A program made the translations under genes and the position numbers. A stretch of 13,272 nt of DNA from JBIQLO01 sp044464175. GTDB lineage: Bacteria > Planctomycetota > Phycisphaerae > Tepidisphaerales > Tepidisphaeraceae. The stretch spans positions 1 to 13,272 of the forward strand of contig JBIQLO010000106.1 in the NCBI GenBank assembly GCA_044464175.1. Reading direction: 5' to 3'. This document shows, in pieces, positions 1 through 6,986 of the stretch. The notes beneath the pieces are model-generated. The model was given only the letters and a program-made list of their open reading frames with translations. It was not told the origin of the DNA and ran no database searches. Each line of letters starts with the position of its first letter. The stretch's first letter is position 1.

Positions 1-650
1 TCTTTCCGCGCTGGGCGAATTTCGCGTTGCCGGTCATCGTGATCATGGTGATCGGCGGCGGGATTTACGTGCCGGTGCTGTTCGGGTTTGGCGCGGCGCC
101 GGAGACGCTGGCGGTGGGGTATGCCCCGGTCCAGCCGGTGCCCTATTCGCACGCGCTGCACGTGGGGCAGTTGGGGCTGGATTGCCGCTACTGCCACACG
201 GCGGTGGAGAAGGCGGCCTTCGCCAATCTTCCGGCGACGCAGACGTGCATGAACTGCCACTCGCACATCCGCACGACCAGCGAAAAACTGGAGCCGATCC
301 GCAAGAGCTGGCAGACGGGCAAGCCGGTGGAATGGACGCGGGTGCATGACCTGCCGGACTACGTTTACTTCAATCACAGCGCCCACGTGAACCACGGCGT
401 CGGTTGCGTGACCTGCCACGGGCAGGTGGACCGGATGGACGTGATCACGCAGGTGGCGCCCTTGAGCATGGGGTGGTGCCTGGACTGCCACAAGCAGCCG
501 GAGAAGTTCCTGCGTCCCAAGGACCAGGTGACGAACATGCACTACAAGCCGGAGGGAGGCGACCAGCTGAAGGTGGGGCTGGCGCTGAAGGAGAAGTACA
601 AGATTCGGGACATGCACTACATGACCAGCTGCTCGACGTGTCACCGGTGA
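1..650 (+). CDS. actA: ACIII pentaheme cytochrome c subunit ActA (5' partial)
   Basis: Periplasmic multiheme electron-transfer subunit of Alternative Complex III; it takes electrons from the ActB iron-sulfur chain and passes them to soluble or oxidase-bound cytochrome c. The frame is open from base 3 to the TGA at 648-650 and enters from outside the window: residues FPRWANFALP precede the first possible internal start (TTG at 27), so that TTG is not the true start. A hydrophobic segment (about bases 27-95) is the N-terminal membrane anchor. Five CXXCH heme c sites are visible: CRYCH (183-197), CMNCH (246-260), CVTCH (405-419), CLDCH (477-491) and CSTCH (630-644), the last ending one residue before the stop. 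Five hemes and about 215 visible residues fit the ActA family; only a short N-terminal stretch should be missing. It is the first visible gene of actABCDEF. Confidence 0.95.
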   Translation, partial: FPRWANFALPVIVIMVIGGGIYVPVLFGFGAAPETLAVGYAPVQPVPYSHALHVGQLGLDCRYCHTAVEKAAFANLPATQTCMNCHSHIRTTSEKLEPIRKSWQTGKPVEWTRVHDLPDYVYFNHSAHVNHGVGCVTCHGQVDRMDVITQVAPLSMGWCLDCHKQPEKFLRPKDQVTNMHYKPEGGDQLKVGLALKEKYKIRDMHYMTSCSTCHR

Positions 651-660
651 AGAAGGCGGA

Positions 661-775
661 ATTCAGAAGACAGAAAGACGGAAGACAAAAGGGGAAACGT
701 GAAGACGTGAAAACATGAAGGCATGAAGCCGGCGGAAATTGCTTTTTCATGCTTCATGTGTTCATGTTTCCCGTT
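661..775. repeat. Octamer inverted array between actA and actB
   Basis: The 155-base gap between actA and actB is mostly low-complexity repeat. Bases 664-690 are purine-rich with units like AGAAGAC, AGAAAGAC and GGAAGAC. Bases 698-729 are four phased 8-nt units: CGTGAAGA, CGTGAAAA, CATGAAGG, CATGAAGC. After a 13-base spacer the complementary words follow at 744-773: TTTTCATG, CTTCATG, TGTTCATG, TTTCCCG. The two blocks could pair as an imperfect stem of about 35 bases per side. The remaining 776-805 leads to the actB start and holds GGCGG at 794-798 as a weak ribosome binding site. The unit differs in sequence and period from the 7-nt units farther downstream. No promoter could be recognised here. 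Confidence 0.8.
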
Positions 776-805
776 TCCGGCCAGTGGTCAGAAGGCGGAA
801 CTGTA

Positions 806-3800
806 ATGGATAAGGGATCGACTGGATTACAATATTGGCGGAGCTTGGAGGAATTGGCGGGGTCGGAGAGGGTGCGCCAGCTCCTGACGGAGGAGTTTCC
901 GGGGTACGATCCGAATGAGATGGTGCGTCCCAGCCGGCGGCGGTTCATGCAGCTGATGGGGGCGTCGATGGCGCTGGCGGGGCTGACGCTCAACGGGTGT
1001 CGACGCTGGCCCAAGGAGAAGCTGGCGCCCTATTCCAGCAATCCGACCGAGCAACTGCCGGGCATTGAAGAGCTGTACGCGACGACGATGGAACTGGGGG
1101 GTGTGGGGATGGGACTGCTGGCGGTCAGCTACGACGGCCGGCCGATCAAGATCGAGGGGAATCCAACTCACCCATATTCCAGAAGTTATGACAAGCGGCT
1201 GGGCTCGGCCGATGCCTTTGCGCAGGCGAGCGTGCTGAATCTGTACGACCCGGAGCGGAGCCGGATCGTCCGCCAGCGCAAAGGGGATGGGAAAGACCAG
1301 GGGAGCGACAGCTCCTGGGCGGCGTTTGAGGCCGCGCTGAAGAAGGAGTTGGAGGGGGCCAAGGGAGGGCAGGGGGCGTCGGTCGCCATTTTGAGCGAAT
1401 TTCTGGCCGGTCCCAGCGCGCAGGGGCTGAAACAGCGGATTCTCAAGGCGTATCCGAAGCTGGCGTGGCACGAGTACGAGCCGGTCAACCGGGACAACGA
1501 GATCGCCGGGTCGAAGCTGGCGTTCGGGCAGGCGCTGCGGCCGATCCTGCATCTGGACCAGGCGGATGTGCTGGTGCTGCTGGATGCGGATTTGCTGGTG
1601 TCGCACCCGGCCCACGTGCGGTATTCAGCCGACTGGGTGGCGCGGCGCAAGACGGTGGACCAGAGGCATCCGACGATGAGCCGGATGTACATGGCCGAGT
1701 CGTATTTCAGCACGACCGGCTCGCTGGCGGATGAGCGGCTGGGGGTCAAGGCGTCGCGGCAGTTGGCAGTCGCCCAGGCGCTGGGGGCGAAGCTGGGCGT
1801 GGCGGGGCTGGAAAGCCCCTCGCTGTCGGAGGAGGAGCAGGCGTTCATCGACGCGGCGGCCAAGGATTTGAAGGCGGCGGGGAGCGCGGGGATCGTGGCG
1901 GCCGGAGCGGCGCTGGACCCGCAGGTCCACGCCGTGGTGCATGCGATCAACGCGGCGATCGGGGCCTCGGGCAAGACCGTGACGTACGTGGCCGAGCCTT
2001 CGGAGGCGCAGAGCACCGAATCGCTGGCGGAGCTGGCCAAGCAGATGAAGGGCGGGAGCGTCAAGACGCTGCTGATCCTGGGAGGCAATCCCGCGTACGA
2101 TGCGCCGGCCGATCTGGACTTCGCCGGGGCGATGGAGAAGGTGCCGTTCCGGGCCCACCTGAGCCTGTACGACAATGAGACATCGCAGCGGTGCCACTGG
2201 CACCTGAACCGGGCGCACTACCTGGAGGCGTGGGGCGATGCGCGGGCGTGGGATGGGACGATCTCCACCCGCCAGCCGCTGATTCTGCCGCTGTTCGCCG
2301 GGCGCTCGGAGATTGAATTTCTGGCCGGCGTGGCGGGTGAAAAGCCGGAGGGGGAGGCGATCGTGCGGCAGACCTTCGGCGGACTGCTGAAGGGAGGCGA
2401 TTTTGAAAAGGCCTTCCGGAAGGTGCTGCATGACGGGGTGCTGCCCGACAGCGGGTGGAAGCCGGTCAAGCCGGGGGCGGTCATGAAAGTGTCGGCCAAT
2501 GCGCCGGCCGAGACGGCGGGGGGAGACAGTTTTGAGCTGCGGTTCTTCGCCGACTACTGCGTGTATGACGGACGGTTTTCCAACAACGCCTGGCTGCAGG
2601 AGCTGCCGGATGCGGTGACGAAGCTGACCTGGGACAACGCGGCGATGATCAGCCCGCGCGACGCCGAGCGGCTGGGGGTGGGCGAGAACGGGCAGATGCT
2701 GCAGATCGAGGCGAACGGGCGGACGCTGCGGATGCCGGCGTATGTCCTGCCCGGGCAGCCGCTGGGGGTGATCGGGCTGCCGCTGGGCTACGGCAAGACG
2801 GCCGGCGGTCGGCTGGGGATGGGGCTGGGCTTCGACACCTACACCCTGCGAACGACGGGAGGGATGCACCACGCCGGCGGGGCCAAGGTGGAGAAGACGG
2901 GAGACAGTTATCCCCTGGCGTGGACGCAGGACCATCACCTGCTGGATTCGGTGGGGAAGAACGGACTGGACGTGCGGACCGGTCCGGTGCATGGCAGCGG
3001 GACGATCATCAAGGAGGCGACGCTGGCGGAATACGCGGCCGATCGCCGGGTGTTCCACCGCCACAAGGACGGGAAGATCAGCCTTCAGCTCTTTGAGCCG
3101 CCGCTGCAGTTCAACGACCCGCATGCCTGGGGCATGGCGGTGGACATGTCGGCGTGCGTGGCGTGCAACGCGTGCGTGGTGGCGTGCCAGGCGGAGAACA
3201 ACATTCCGGTGGTGGGCAAGGACAACGTGATCCGCAACCGGGAGATGCACTGGATTCGCATCGACCGCTATTTCAAGGGGAGCCCGGACAGCCCGGAAGT
3301 GACGTATCAGCCGATGTTCTGCCAGCAGTGCGAGACCGCGCCGTGCGAGCAGGTCTGCCCGGTGGCCGCGACGGTGCACGACACCGAGGGGCTGAACGTG
3401 ATGGTCTACAACCGGTGCGTCGGGACGCGGTACTGCCAGAACAACTGCCCGTACAAGGTCCGGCGGTTCAACTATTTCGACTGGCAGAGCCACAACCCTC
3501 GGGTGAACGATCCGGAACCGTTCCTGAACCTGCCGGACCTTCAGCCGGGCGAGCAGATCGATCCGCTCAAGGCGATGGTTTTCAATCCCGAGGTGTCCGT
3601 GCGGATGCGCGGGGTGATGGAAAAGTGCATGTACTGCGTGCAGCGCATCCACAAGGTGCAGATCGACAAGCGCAACAAGGGCGAGAAGATCGAGGACGGC
3701 GACATCTTCACGGCCTGCCAGCAGGCCTGCCCGACGCAGGCGCTGGTGTTCGGGGATCTGAACGACGCCAACTCGCTGGTGTCGCGGATGCACCAGACGT

Positions 3801-3886
3801 CCCGGACGTACGGGGTGCTGGACGAGGAGTTGCAGACCAAGCCCAGGACGAAGTATCTGGCGAAGATCAGCAATCCGGTTGCGTAG
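806..3886 (+). CDS. actB: ACIII iron-sulfur / molybdopterin-oxidoreductase-like subunit ActB
   Basis: Large periplasmic subunit of ACIII, 1026 residues, carrying electrons from the quinol site in ActC to the hemes. Start chosen at ATG 806; the frame extends to a start-like codon at 749, but that would lie inside the upstream repeat. A Tat motif S43-R-R-R-F-M48 is followed by a hydrophobic stretch and Cys65 in LNGC, a possible lipobox. The middle (about 70-760) resembles the molybdopterin-oxidoreductase fold, but this family binds no molybdenum cofactor. The C-terminal ferredoxin-like domain has four cysteine groups: C784/787/790/794, C839/842/847/851, C871/877/881, and C941/944 with C971/975. 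In the third group Thr874 (CVGT) stands where a fourth Cys would be, so it should hold [3Fe-4S], and the other groups [4Fe-4S]. This is the ACIII pattern. It lies 33 bases before actC, so is co-transcribed. Confidence 0.96.
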   Translation: MDKGSTGLQYWRSLEELAGSERVRQLLTEEFPGYDPNEMVRPSRRRFMQLMGASMALAGLTLNGCRRWPKEKLAPYSSNPTEQLPGIEELYATTMELGGVGMGLLAVSYDGRPIKIEGNPTHPYSRSYDKRLGSADAFAQASVLNLYDPERSRIVRQRKGDGKDQGSDSSWAAFEAALKKELEGAKGGQGASVAILSEFLAGPSAQGLKQRILKAYPKLAWHEYEPVNRDNEIAGSKLAFGQALRPILHLDQADVLVLLDADLLVSHPAHVRYSADWVARRKTVDQRHPTMSRMYMAESYFSTTGSLADERLGVKASRQLAVAQALGAKLGVAGLESPSLSEEEQAFIDAAAKDLKAAGSAGIVAAGAALDPQVHAVVHAINAAIGASGKTVTYVAEPSEAQSTESLAELAKQMKGGSVKTLLILGGNPAYDAPADLDFAGAMEKVPFRAHLSLYDNETSQRCHWHLNRAHYLEAWGDARAWDGTISTRQPLILPLFAGRSEIEFLAGVAGEKPEGEAIVRQTFGGLLKGGDFEKAFRKVLHDGVLPDSGWKPVKPGAVMKVSANAPAETAGGDSFELRFFADYCVYDGRFSNNAWLQELPDAVTKLTWDNAAMISPRDAERLGVGENGQMLQIEANGRTLRMPAYVLPGQPLGVIGLPLGYGKTAGGRLGMGLGFDTYTLRTTGGMHHAGGAKVEKTGDSYPLAWTQDHHLLDSVGKNGLDVRTGPVHGSGTIIKEATLAEYAADRRVFHRHKDGKISLQLFEPPLQFNDPHAWGMAVDMSACVACNACVVACQAENNIPVVGKDNVIRNREMHWIRIDRYFKGSPDSPEVTYQPMFCQQCETAPCEQVCPVAATVHDTEGLNVMVYNRCVGTRYCQNNCPYKVRRFNYFDWQSHNPRVNDPEPFLNLPDLQPGEQIDPLKAMVFNPEVSVRMRGVMEKCMYCVQRIHKVQIDKRNKGEKIEDGDIFTACQQACPTQALVFGDLNDANSLVSRMHQTSRTYGVLDEELQTKPRTKYLAKISNPVA

Positions 3887-3919
3887 TGGACAGTTGGAAG
3901 CAGGCAGAAAAGGTCGAAC

Positions 3920-5422
3920 ATGGCGACAGCAGAGGCGATATTGGAGCGGGGGAGGCTGGAACACGACAACACGTCGGAGGATCCGCGGAGCCGCGCGCCG
4001 CTGGTGACGGGGGGGCTGGGCATCCGCGACATCACCGACCAGGTGACCAGCGTGGCGTTGAACAAGCCGCCGCGGGCGTGGTACATCTGCATGGGCTTCT
4101 CCCTGGCGCTGCTGGCGCTGTTCGGGCTGATGCTGGGGTACCTGGTGACCACGGGCGTGGGCGTGTGGGGCAACAACCAGCCGGCGGGGTGGGGCTTCGG
4201 CATTGTCAACTTCGTCTTCTGGGTCGGCATCGGGCACGCCGGGACGCTGATTTCGGCCATTTTGTTCCTGTTCCGCCAGAACTGGCGCACGGGCATCAAC
4301 CGCTTCGCCGAGGCGATGACGATCTTCGCGGTCATGTGCGCGGGGATTTTCCCGGCGCTGCACGTGGGGCGTCCGTGGCTGGCGTACTGGCTTTTCCCGC
4401 TGCCCAACCAGATGGGCATGTGGCCGCAGTTCCGCTCGCCGCTGCTGTGGGACGTTTTCGCCGTCAGCACGTACGCGACGGTGTCGCTGCTGTTCTGGTA
4501 TGTCGGCATGATTCCGGACCTGGCGACGCTGCGGGACCGCTCGACGGACCGGGTGCGCCAGATTGTTTACGGCATTTTCGCCCTGGGCTGGACCGGTTCG
4601 AGCCGGCACTGGAGCCGGTTTGAGAAGGCGTACCTGCTGCTGGCCGGGCTGGCCACGCCGCTGGTGCTCAGCGTGCACTCGGTGGTGAGCTTTGACTTCG
4701 CGGTCTCGCAGCTGCCGGGGTGGCACACCACGATCTTCCCGCCCTACTTCGTCGGCGGGGCCATCTACGGCGGGTTCGCGATGGTGCTGTGCCTGGCGAT
4801 CCCGGCGCGGCAGCTGTTCGGGCTCAAGAACATCATTACCAAGCGGCACATCGACAACTGCGCCAAGATCATGCTGGCGACCAGCCTGATCGTGGGCTAC
4901 AGCTATGCGACGGAATTCTACGCCGCCTGGTACAGCAACAGCGTTTACGAGGGCTTCACGTTCTACAACCGCGTGTTCGGCCCGTACATGATCCCGTGGA
5001 TCCTCATGTTCACGTGCAACGTGATCACGCCGCAGTTGATGTGGTTCAAGAAGCTGCGCAACAGCCTCTGGATCGTCTTCTTCTGTGCGGTGTGCGGCAA
5101 CATCGGGATGTGGTTCGAGCGGTTTGAGATCATCGTGACCAGCCTGACGCGCGACTTCCTGCCCTCGAGCTGGGGCATGTTCATCCCGACGTGGGTGGAC
5201 CTTTGCACGCTGGCCGGCAGTTTCGGGCTGTTTTTCACGATGTTCCTGCTGTTCTGCCGGTTCCTGCCGACCGTGGCGATGGCCGAAGTGAAGACCGCGC
5301 TGCCCGAGGCGCACCGGCATGGCCCGCATGGGGCGCACGGCTCGGAGACGCGGGCGGACTACCACCCGGATGAGCCGGGTCACACGGCGCTGGACCAGGC
5401 GACCGGCGCCCGCCCGGCGTGA
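3920..5422 (+). CDS. actC: ACIII NrfD-like membrane subunit ActC
   Basis: Integral membrane subunit of ACIII, NrfD/PsrC family, 500 residues, with about ten predicted transmembrane helices from residue 55 to 450. In solved ACIII structures this subunit carries the quinol oxidation site. Typical family stretches are visible: NKPPRAWYICMGFS before helix 1, WVGIGHAGTLISAILFLFRQ, ALHVGRPWLAYWLFP, and SVVSFDFAVSQLPGWH. ATG 3920 was chosen because it directly precedes the family-like N-terminus; upstream AAAAGG (3908-3913) is a modest ribosome binding site. The soluble C-terminal tail after the last helix is histidine-rich (HRHGPHGAHG, residues 465-474) and has no obvious role; it could be disordered or bind metal. 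It shares an operon with actB (33-base gap) and actD (76-base gap containing hairpins). It is distinguished from the paralogous ActF by its N-terminal extension and the quinol-side motifs. Confidence 0.95.
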   Translation: MATAEAILERGRLEHDNTSEDPRSRAPLVTGGLGIRDITDQVTSVALNKPPRAWYICMGFSLALLALFGLMLGYLVTTGVGVWGNNQPAGWGFGIVNFVFWVGIGHAGTLISAILFLFRQNWRTGINRFAEAMTIFAVMCAGIFPALHVGRPWLAYWLFPLPNQMGMWPQFRSPLLWDVFAVSTYATVSLLFWYVGMIPDLATLRDRSTDRVRQIVYGIFALGWTGSSRHWSRFEKAYLLLAGLATPLVLSVHSVVSFDFAVSQLPGWHTTIFPPYFVGGAIYGGFAMVLCLAIPARQLFGLKNIITKRHIDNCAKIMLATSLIVGYSYATEFYAAWYSNSVYEGFTFYNRVFGPYMIPWILMFTCNVITPQLMWFKKLRNSLWIVFFCAVCGNIGMWFERFEIIVTSLTRDFLPSSWGMFIPTWVDLCTLAGSFGLFFTMFLLFCRFLPTVAMAEVKTALPEAHRHGPHGAHGSETRADYHPDEPGHTALDQATGARPA

Positions 5423-5430
5423 GCGGTAGG

Positions 5431-5469
5431 CGGCCTCGCCGAGGCCGTGGCGGGGTCAGCGACCCCGCC
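5431..5469. repeat. Two adjacent perfect hairpins (REP-like) between actC and actD
   Basis: Two GC-rich inverted repeats stand one base apart in the actC-actD gap. The first is CGGCCTCG at 5431-5438 with CGAGGCCG at 5440-5447 (8-base arms, one central base; as RNA the innermost pairs would open). The second is GGCGGGGTC at 5449-5457, loop AGC, GACCCCGCC at 5461-5469 (9-base perfect arms). No T-run follows, so an intrinsic terminator is unlikely. Position inside an operon and the twin-hairpin shape suggest a dispersed REP/BIME-type element or an mRNA-stabilising structure; which one cannot be told from one copy. Confidence 0.8.
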
Positions 5470-5487
5470 CAGAGGAAGATGGATGAC

Positions 5488-5495
5488 GAGGTGAT
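5488..5495 (+). promoter_or_regulatory. Ribosome binding site of actD
   Basis: GAGGTGAT matches the 16S anti-Shine-Dalgarno end very well. It sits three bases before ATG 5499 and nine before the in-frame ATG 5505. It favours starting actD at 5499 rather than at the in-frame GTG 5496, and contrasts with actE, actF and the 98-residue gene, which lack such a site. Confidence 0.7.
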
Positions 5496-5498
5496 GTG

Positions 5499-6086
5499 AT
5501 GACGATGGCGACAACCCACAGCCTGGACCTGAGCGAGACATCGGTGGATGTCGAAGCGCCGGTGCTGGTGGCGGTGATGGGTGAATTCGAGACGGTGGAC
5601 GCGGTGTTCAGCGCGGCCGAAAAGATCCGCGATGCCGGGTTCACCTGCTGGGACGTTCACAGCCCCTTCCCGATCCACGGGATCGACGGGGCGATGGGGA
5701 TCAAGCCGACGATCCTCCCCTGGCTGGTGCTGGGCGGCGGGTTGTTCGGGCTGGTCGGCGGGTATGTGCTGCAGTGGTTCTGCAACGCCTACATCTATCC
5801 GTTCCTGATCAGCGGCAAGCCGATGGTGAGCTTCCCGGTCTACATCCCGATCATGTTCGAGCTGACGATTTTGTGCGCCTCGCTGACGGCGGTGTTCGGG
5901 ATGCTGGGGCTCAACCAGTTGCCGATGCTCTATCAGCCGCTGTTCAAGAGCGAACGGTTCCGGCGTGCGACCGACGACCGGTTTTTCATCGTGATCGACG
6001 CGTCGGACCCGAAGTTCGATGAGGACAAGACCCGCCGCATGCTCCAGGACCTGGGCGCGGCGGCGGTGGAGAATGTGGAAGACTGA
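5499..6086 (+). CDS. actD: ACIII membrane subunit ActD (DUF3341)
   Basis: Small integral membrane subunit of ACIII, 195 residues, DUF3341 family; structural, without a cofactor. Visible layout: N-terminal soluble domain (about 20-60) beginning VLVAVMGEFETVDAVFSAAEKIRDAGF, then the conserved SPFPIHGIDGAMGIKPT stretch (about 55-71), helix 1 (about 73-95), helix 2 (about 113-137), and a C-terminal cytoplasmic portion with DDRFFIVIDASDPKFDEDKTR, a ferredoxin-like alpha/beta pattern. Length and the order soluble-helix-helix-soluble match the family. Start 5499 has a strong ribosome binding site; 5496 (GTG) and 5505 (ATG) are alternatives changing only one or two residues. Its place after actC and before the cytochrome actE is the standard ACIII order. 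Confidence 0.93.
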   Translation: MTMATTHSLDLSETSVDVEAPVLVAVMGEFETVDAVFSAAEKIRDAGFTCWDVHSPFPIHGIDGAMGIKPTILPWLVLGGGLFGLVGGYVLQWFCNAYIYPFLISGKPMVSFPVYIPIMFELTILCASLTAVFGMLGLNQLPMLYQPLFKSERFRRATDDRFFIVIDASDPKFDEDKTRRMLQDLGAAAVENVED

Positions 6087-6093
6087 ATCATGG

Positions 6094-6167
6094 TGGTCTG
6101 TTATCCGTGATCCGTGGTCCTAGAAGACCCCACGGACCACGGATCACGGGCCACGGACAACGGACAA
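6094..6167. repeat. Heptamer inverted array between actD and actE
   Basis: The 83-base gap is nearly all 7-nt units in strict phase. Minus-oriented block 6094-6121: TGGTCTG, TTATCCG, TGATCCG, TGGTCCT. After 11 bases comes the plus-oriented block 6133-6167: CGGACCA, CGGATCA, CGGGCCA, CGGACAA, CGGACAA, ending two bases before the actE ATG. The blocks create a perfect 16-base inverted repeat, CCGTGATCCGTGGTCC at 6105-6120 and its complement at 6134-6149, with a 13-base loop. There is no T-run and no Shine-Dalgarno sequence. The distal plus units (6150-6167) would stay single-stranded next to the start codon. Confidence 0.88.
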
Positions 6168-6169
6168 AG

Positions 6170-6913
6170 ATGTCAACGGAAATCACTCCCAACACGGAAT
6201 CGCAGCGGCCGGGCAAGTTCGGCACGCCGCCGTTCTGGATGATCTCGGCCTGTCTGATCCTGGTGGTGGCCAGCTGGCTGCCGCTGGTGCTCTTCGCCCA
6301 GGCACGGAGCAAGACGAGCACGGAGCCGCGCGTCCAGTTCATGCAGGACATGGGCTCGCAGGTGAAATACAAGGAGCAGCAGGCCAATCCGCTGTTCAAC
6401 GACGGGCGGGCCGACCGCCCGCAGATCGCCGGCACCGTGGCCCGCGGCCATCTGGACGCCGACGACCATTACTTCCGGGGCTTCACGTGGGTGAGCGGCA
6501 AGGACGGCAAACGGACGCCCAAGTTCTTCGACACCTTCCCCAAGCAGGTGAAGATCGACTCGGCCCTGCTGGCAAGGGGGCGCGACCGGTTCGTGATCTA
6601 CTGCGCTCCGTGCCACGGGTGGGACGGTTCGGGCCACGGGCCGATCAACGAGCGCGCGACGCAGGTGGCCGAGCAGGATTCGGGGACCAAGTGGATTCCG
6701 GCCGCCGACCTGCATTCGCAGCAGGTGGTGGACCGCCCGGTGGGGCACCTGTTCAACACGATCACCCACGGCATCCGCTCCATGCCGCCGTATGCGGCGC
6801 AGGTGCCGGTGGCGGATCGCTGGGCGATCGTGGCGTACGTGCGGGCGCTGCAGTTGAGCGGCCAGGCCCCGGCGTCGGCGCTGCCCAAGGCGGAGTTGCA
6901 GGAGCTGCCGTAA
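6170..6913 (+). CDS. actE: ACIII monoheme cytochrome c subunit ActE
   Basis: Membrane-anchored monoheme cytochrome c of ACIII, 247 residues, facing the periplasm and thought to help pass electrons toward the terminal oxidase. Short N-terminal tail, one hydrophobic helix (about 22-44), then a periplasmic domain with the heme site C145-A-P-C148-H149 and a likely distal ligand Met205 in RSMPPY. The closing helix ADRWAIVAYVRALQLS is typical of class I cytochrome c. Start taken at ATG 6170; the frame stays open upstream to a GTG at 6107, but those codons are the 7-nt repeat array (residues rich in RGPR) and are not expected to be translated. No Shine-Dalgarno sequence precedes the ATG; the repeat ends two bases before it. 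Some relatives anchor ActE as a lipoprotein; here an uncleaved helix seems used. Confidence 0.93.
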   Translation: MSTEITPNTESQRPGKFGTPPFWMISACLILVVASWLPLVLFAQARSKTSTEPRVQFMQDMGSQVKYKEQQANPLFNDGRADRPQIAGTVARGHLDADDHYFRGFTWVSGKDGKRTPKFFDTFPKQVKIDSALLARGRDRFVIYCAPCHGWDGSGHGPINERATQVAEQDSGTKWIPAADLHSQQVVDRPVGHLFNTITHGIRSMPPYAAQVPVADRWAIVAYVRALQLSGQAPASALPKAELQELP

Positions 6914-6919
6914 GAATTG

Positions 6920-6986
6920 TTGTTGGTTGCGGGTTATCTGCGGTTTGCAAATAACCAACGGCCAACGACCCATAAAGAACGACCAA
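6920..6986. repeat. Heptamer inverted array between actE and actF
   Basis: The 72-base gap shows a diverged version of the 7-nt array. The minus-like part has TTGTTGG, TTGCGGG, TTATCTG (6920-6940). The plus block is five phased units at 6952-6986: TAACCAA, CGGCCAA, CGACCCA, TAAAGAA, CGACCAA. The final A of the last unit is the A of the actF ATG. Inverted pairing is weaker: GGTTAT 6932-6937 with ATAACC 6951-6956, and 11 of 15 matches over 6923-6937 against 6951-6965. No Shine-Dalgarno sequence is present. Confidence 0.75.

Noticed and set aside
27..650. Starting actA at TTG 27
   Set aside because: The frame continues upstream to the window edge with family-like residues before the anchor helix, and no ribosome binding site is seen; the gene is 5' truncated by the window.
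1010..3080. ActB as an active molybdenum enzyme
   Set aside because: The context (actA, actC-F) and the fused C-terminal iron-sulfur domain identify ACIII ActB, a family known to lack the molybdenum cofactor.
1625..5383. Very long antisense open frame (about 1250 codons) opposite actB-actC
   Set aside because: Its translation is low-complexity Arg/His/Pro/Gln-rich, the usual shadow of GC-rich coding DNA; it spans two well-supported genes and resembles no protein family.
6107..6169. Upstream start for actE at GTG 6107
   Set aside because: It would translate the hairpin array into RGPR-type residues ahead of the normal N-terminus.
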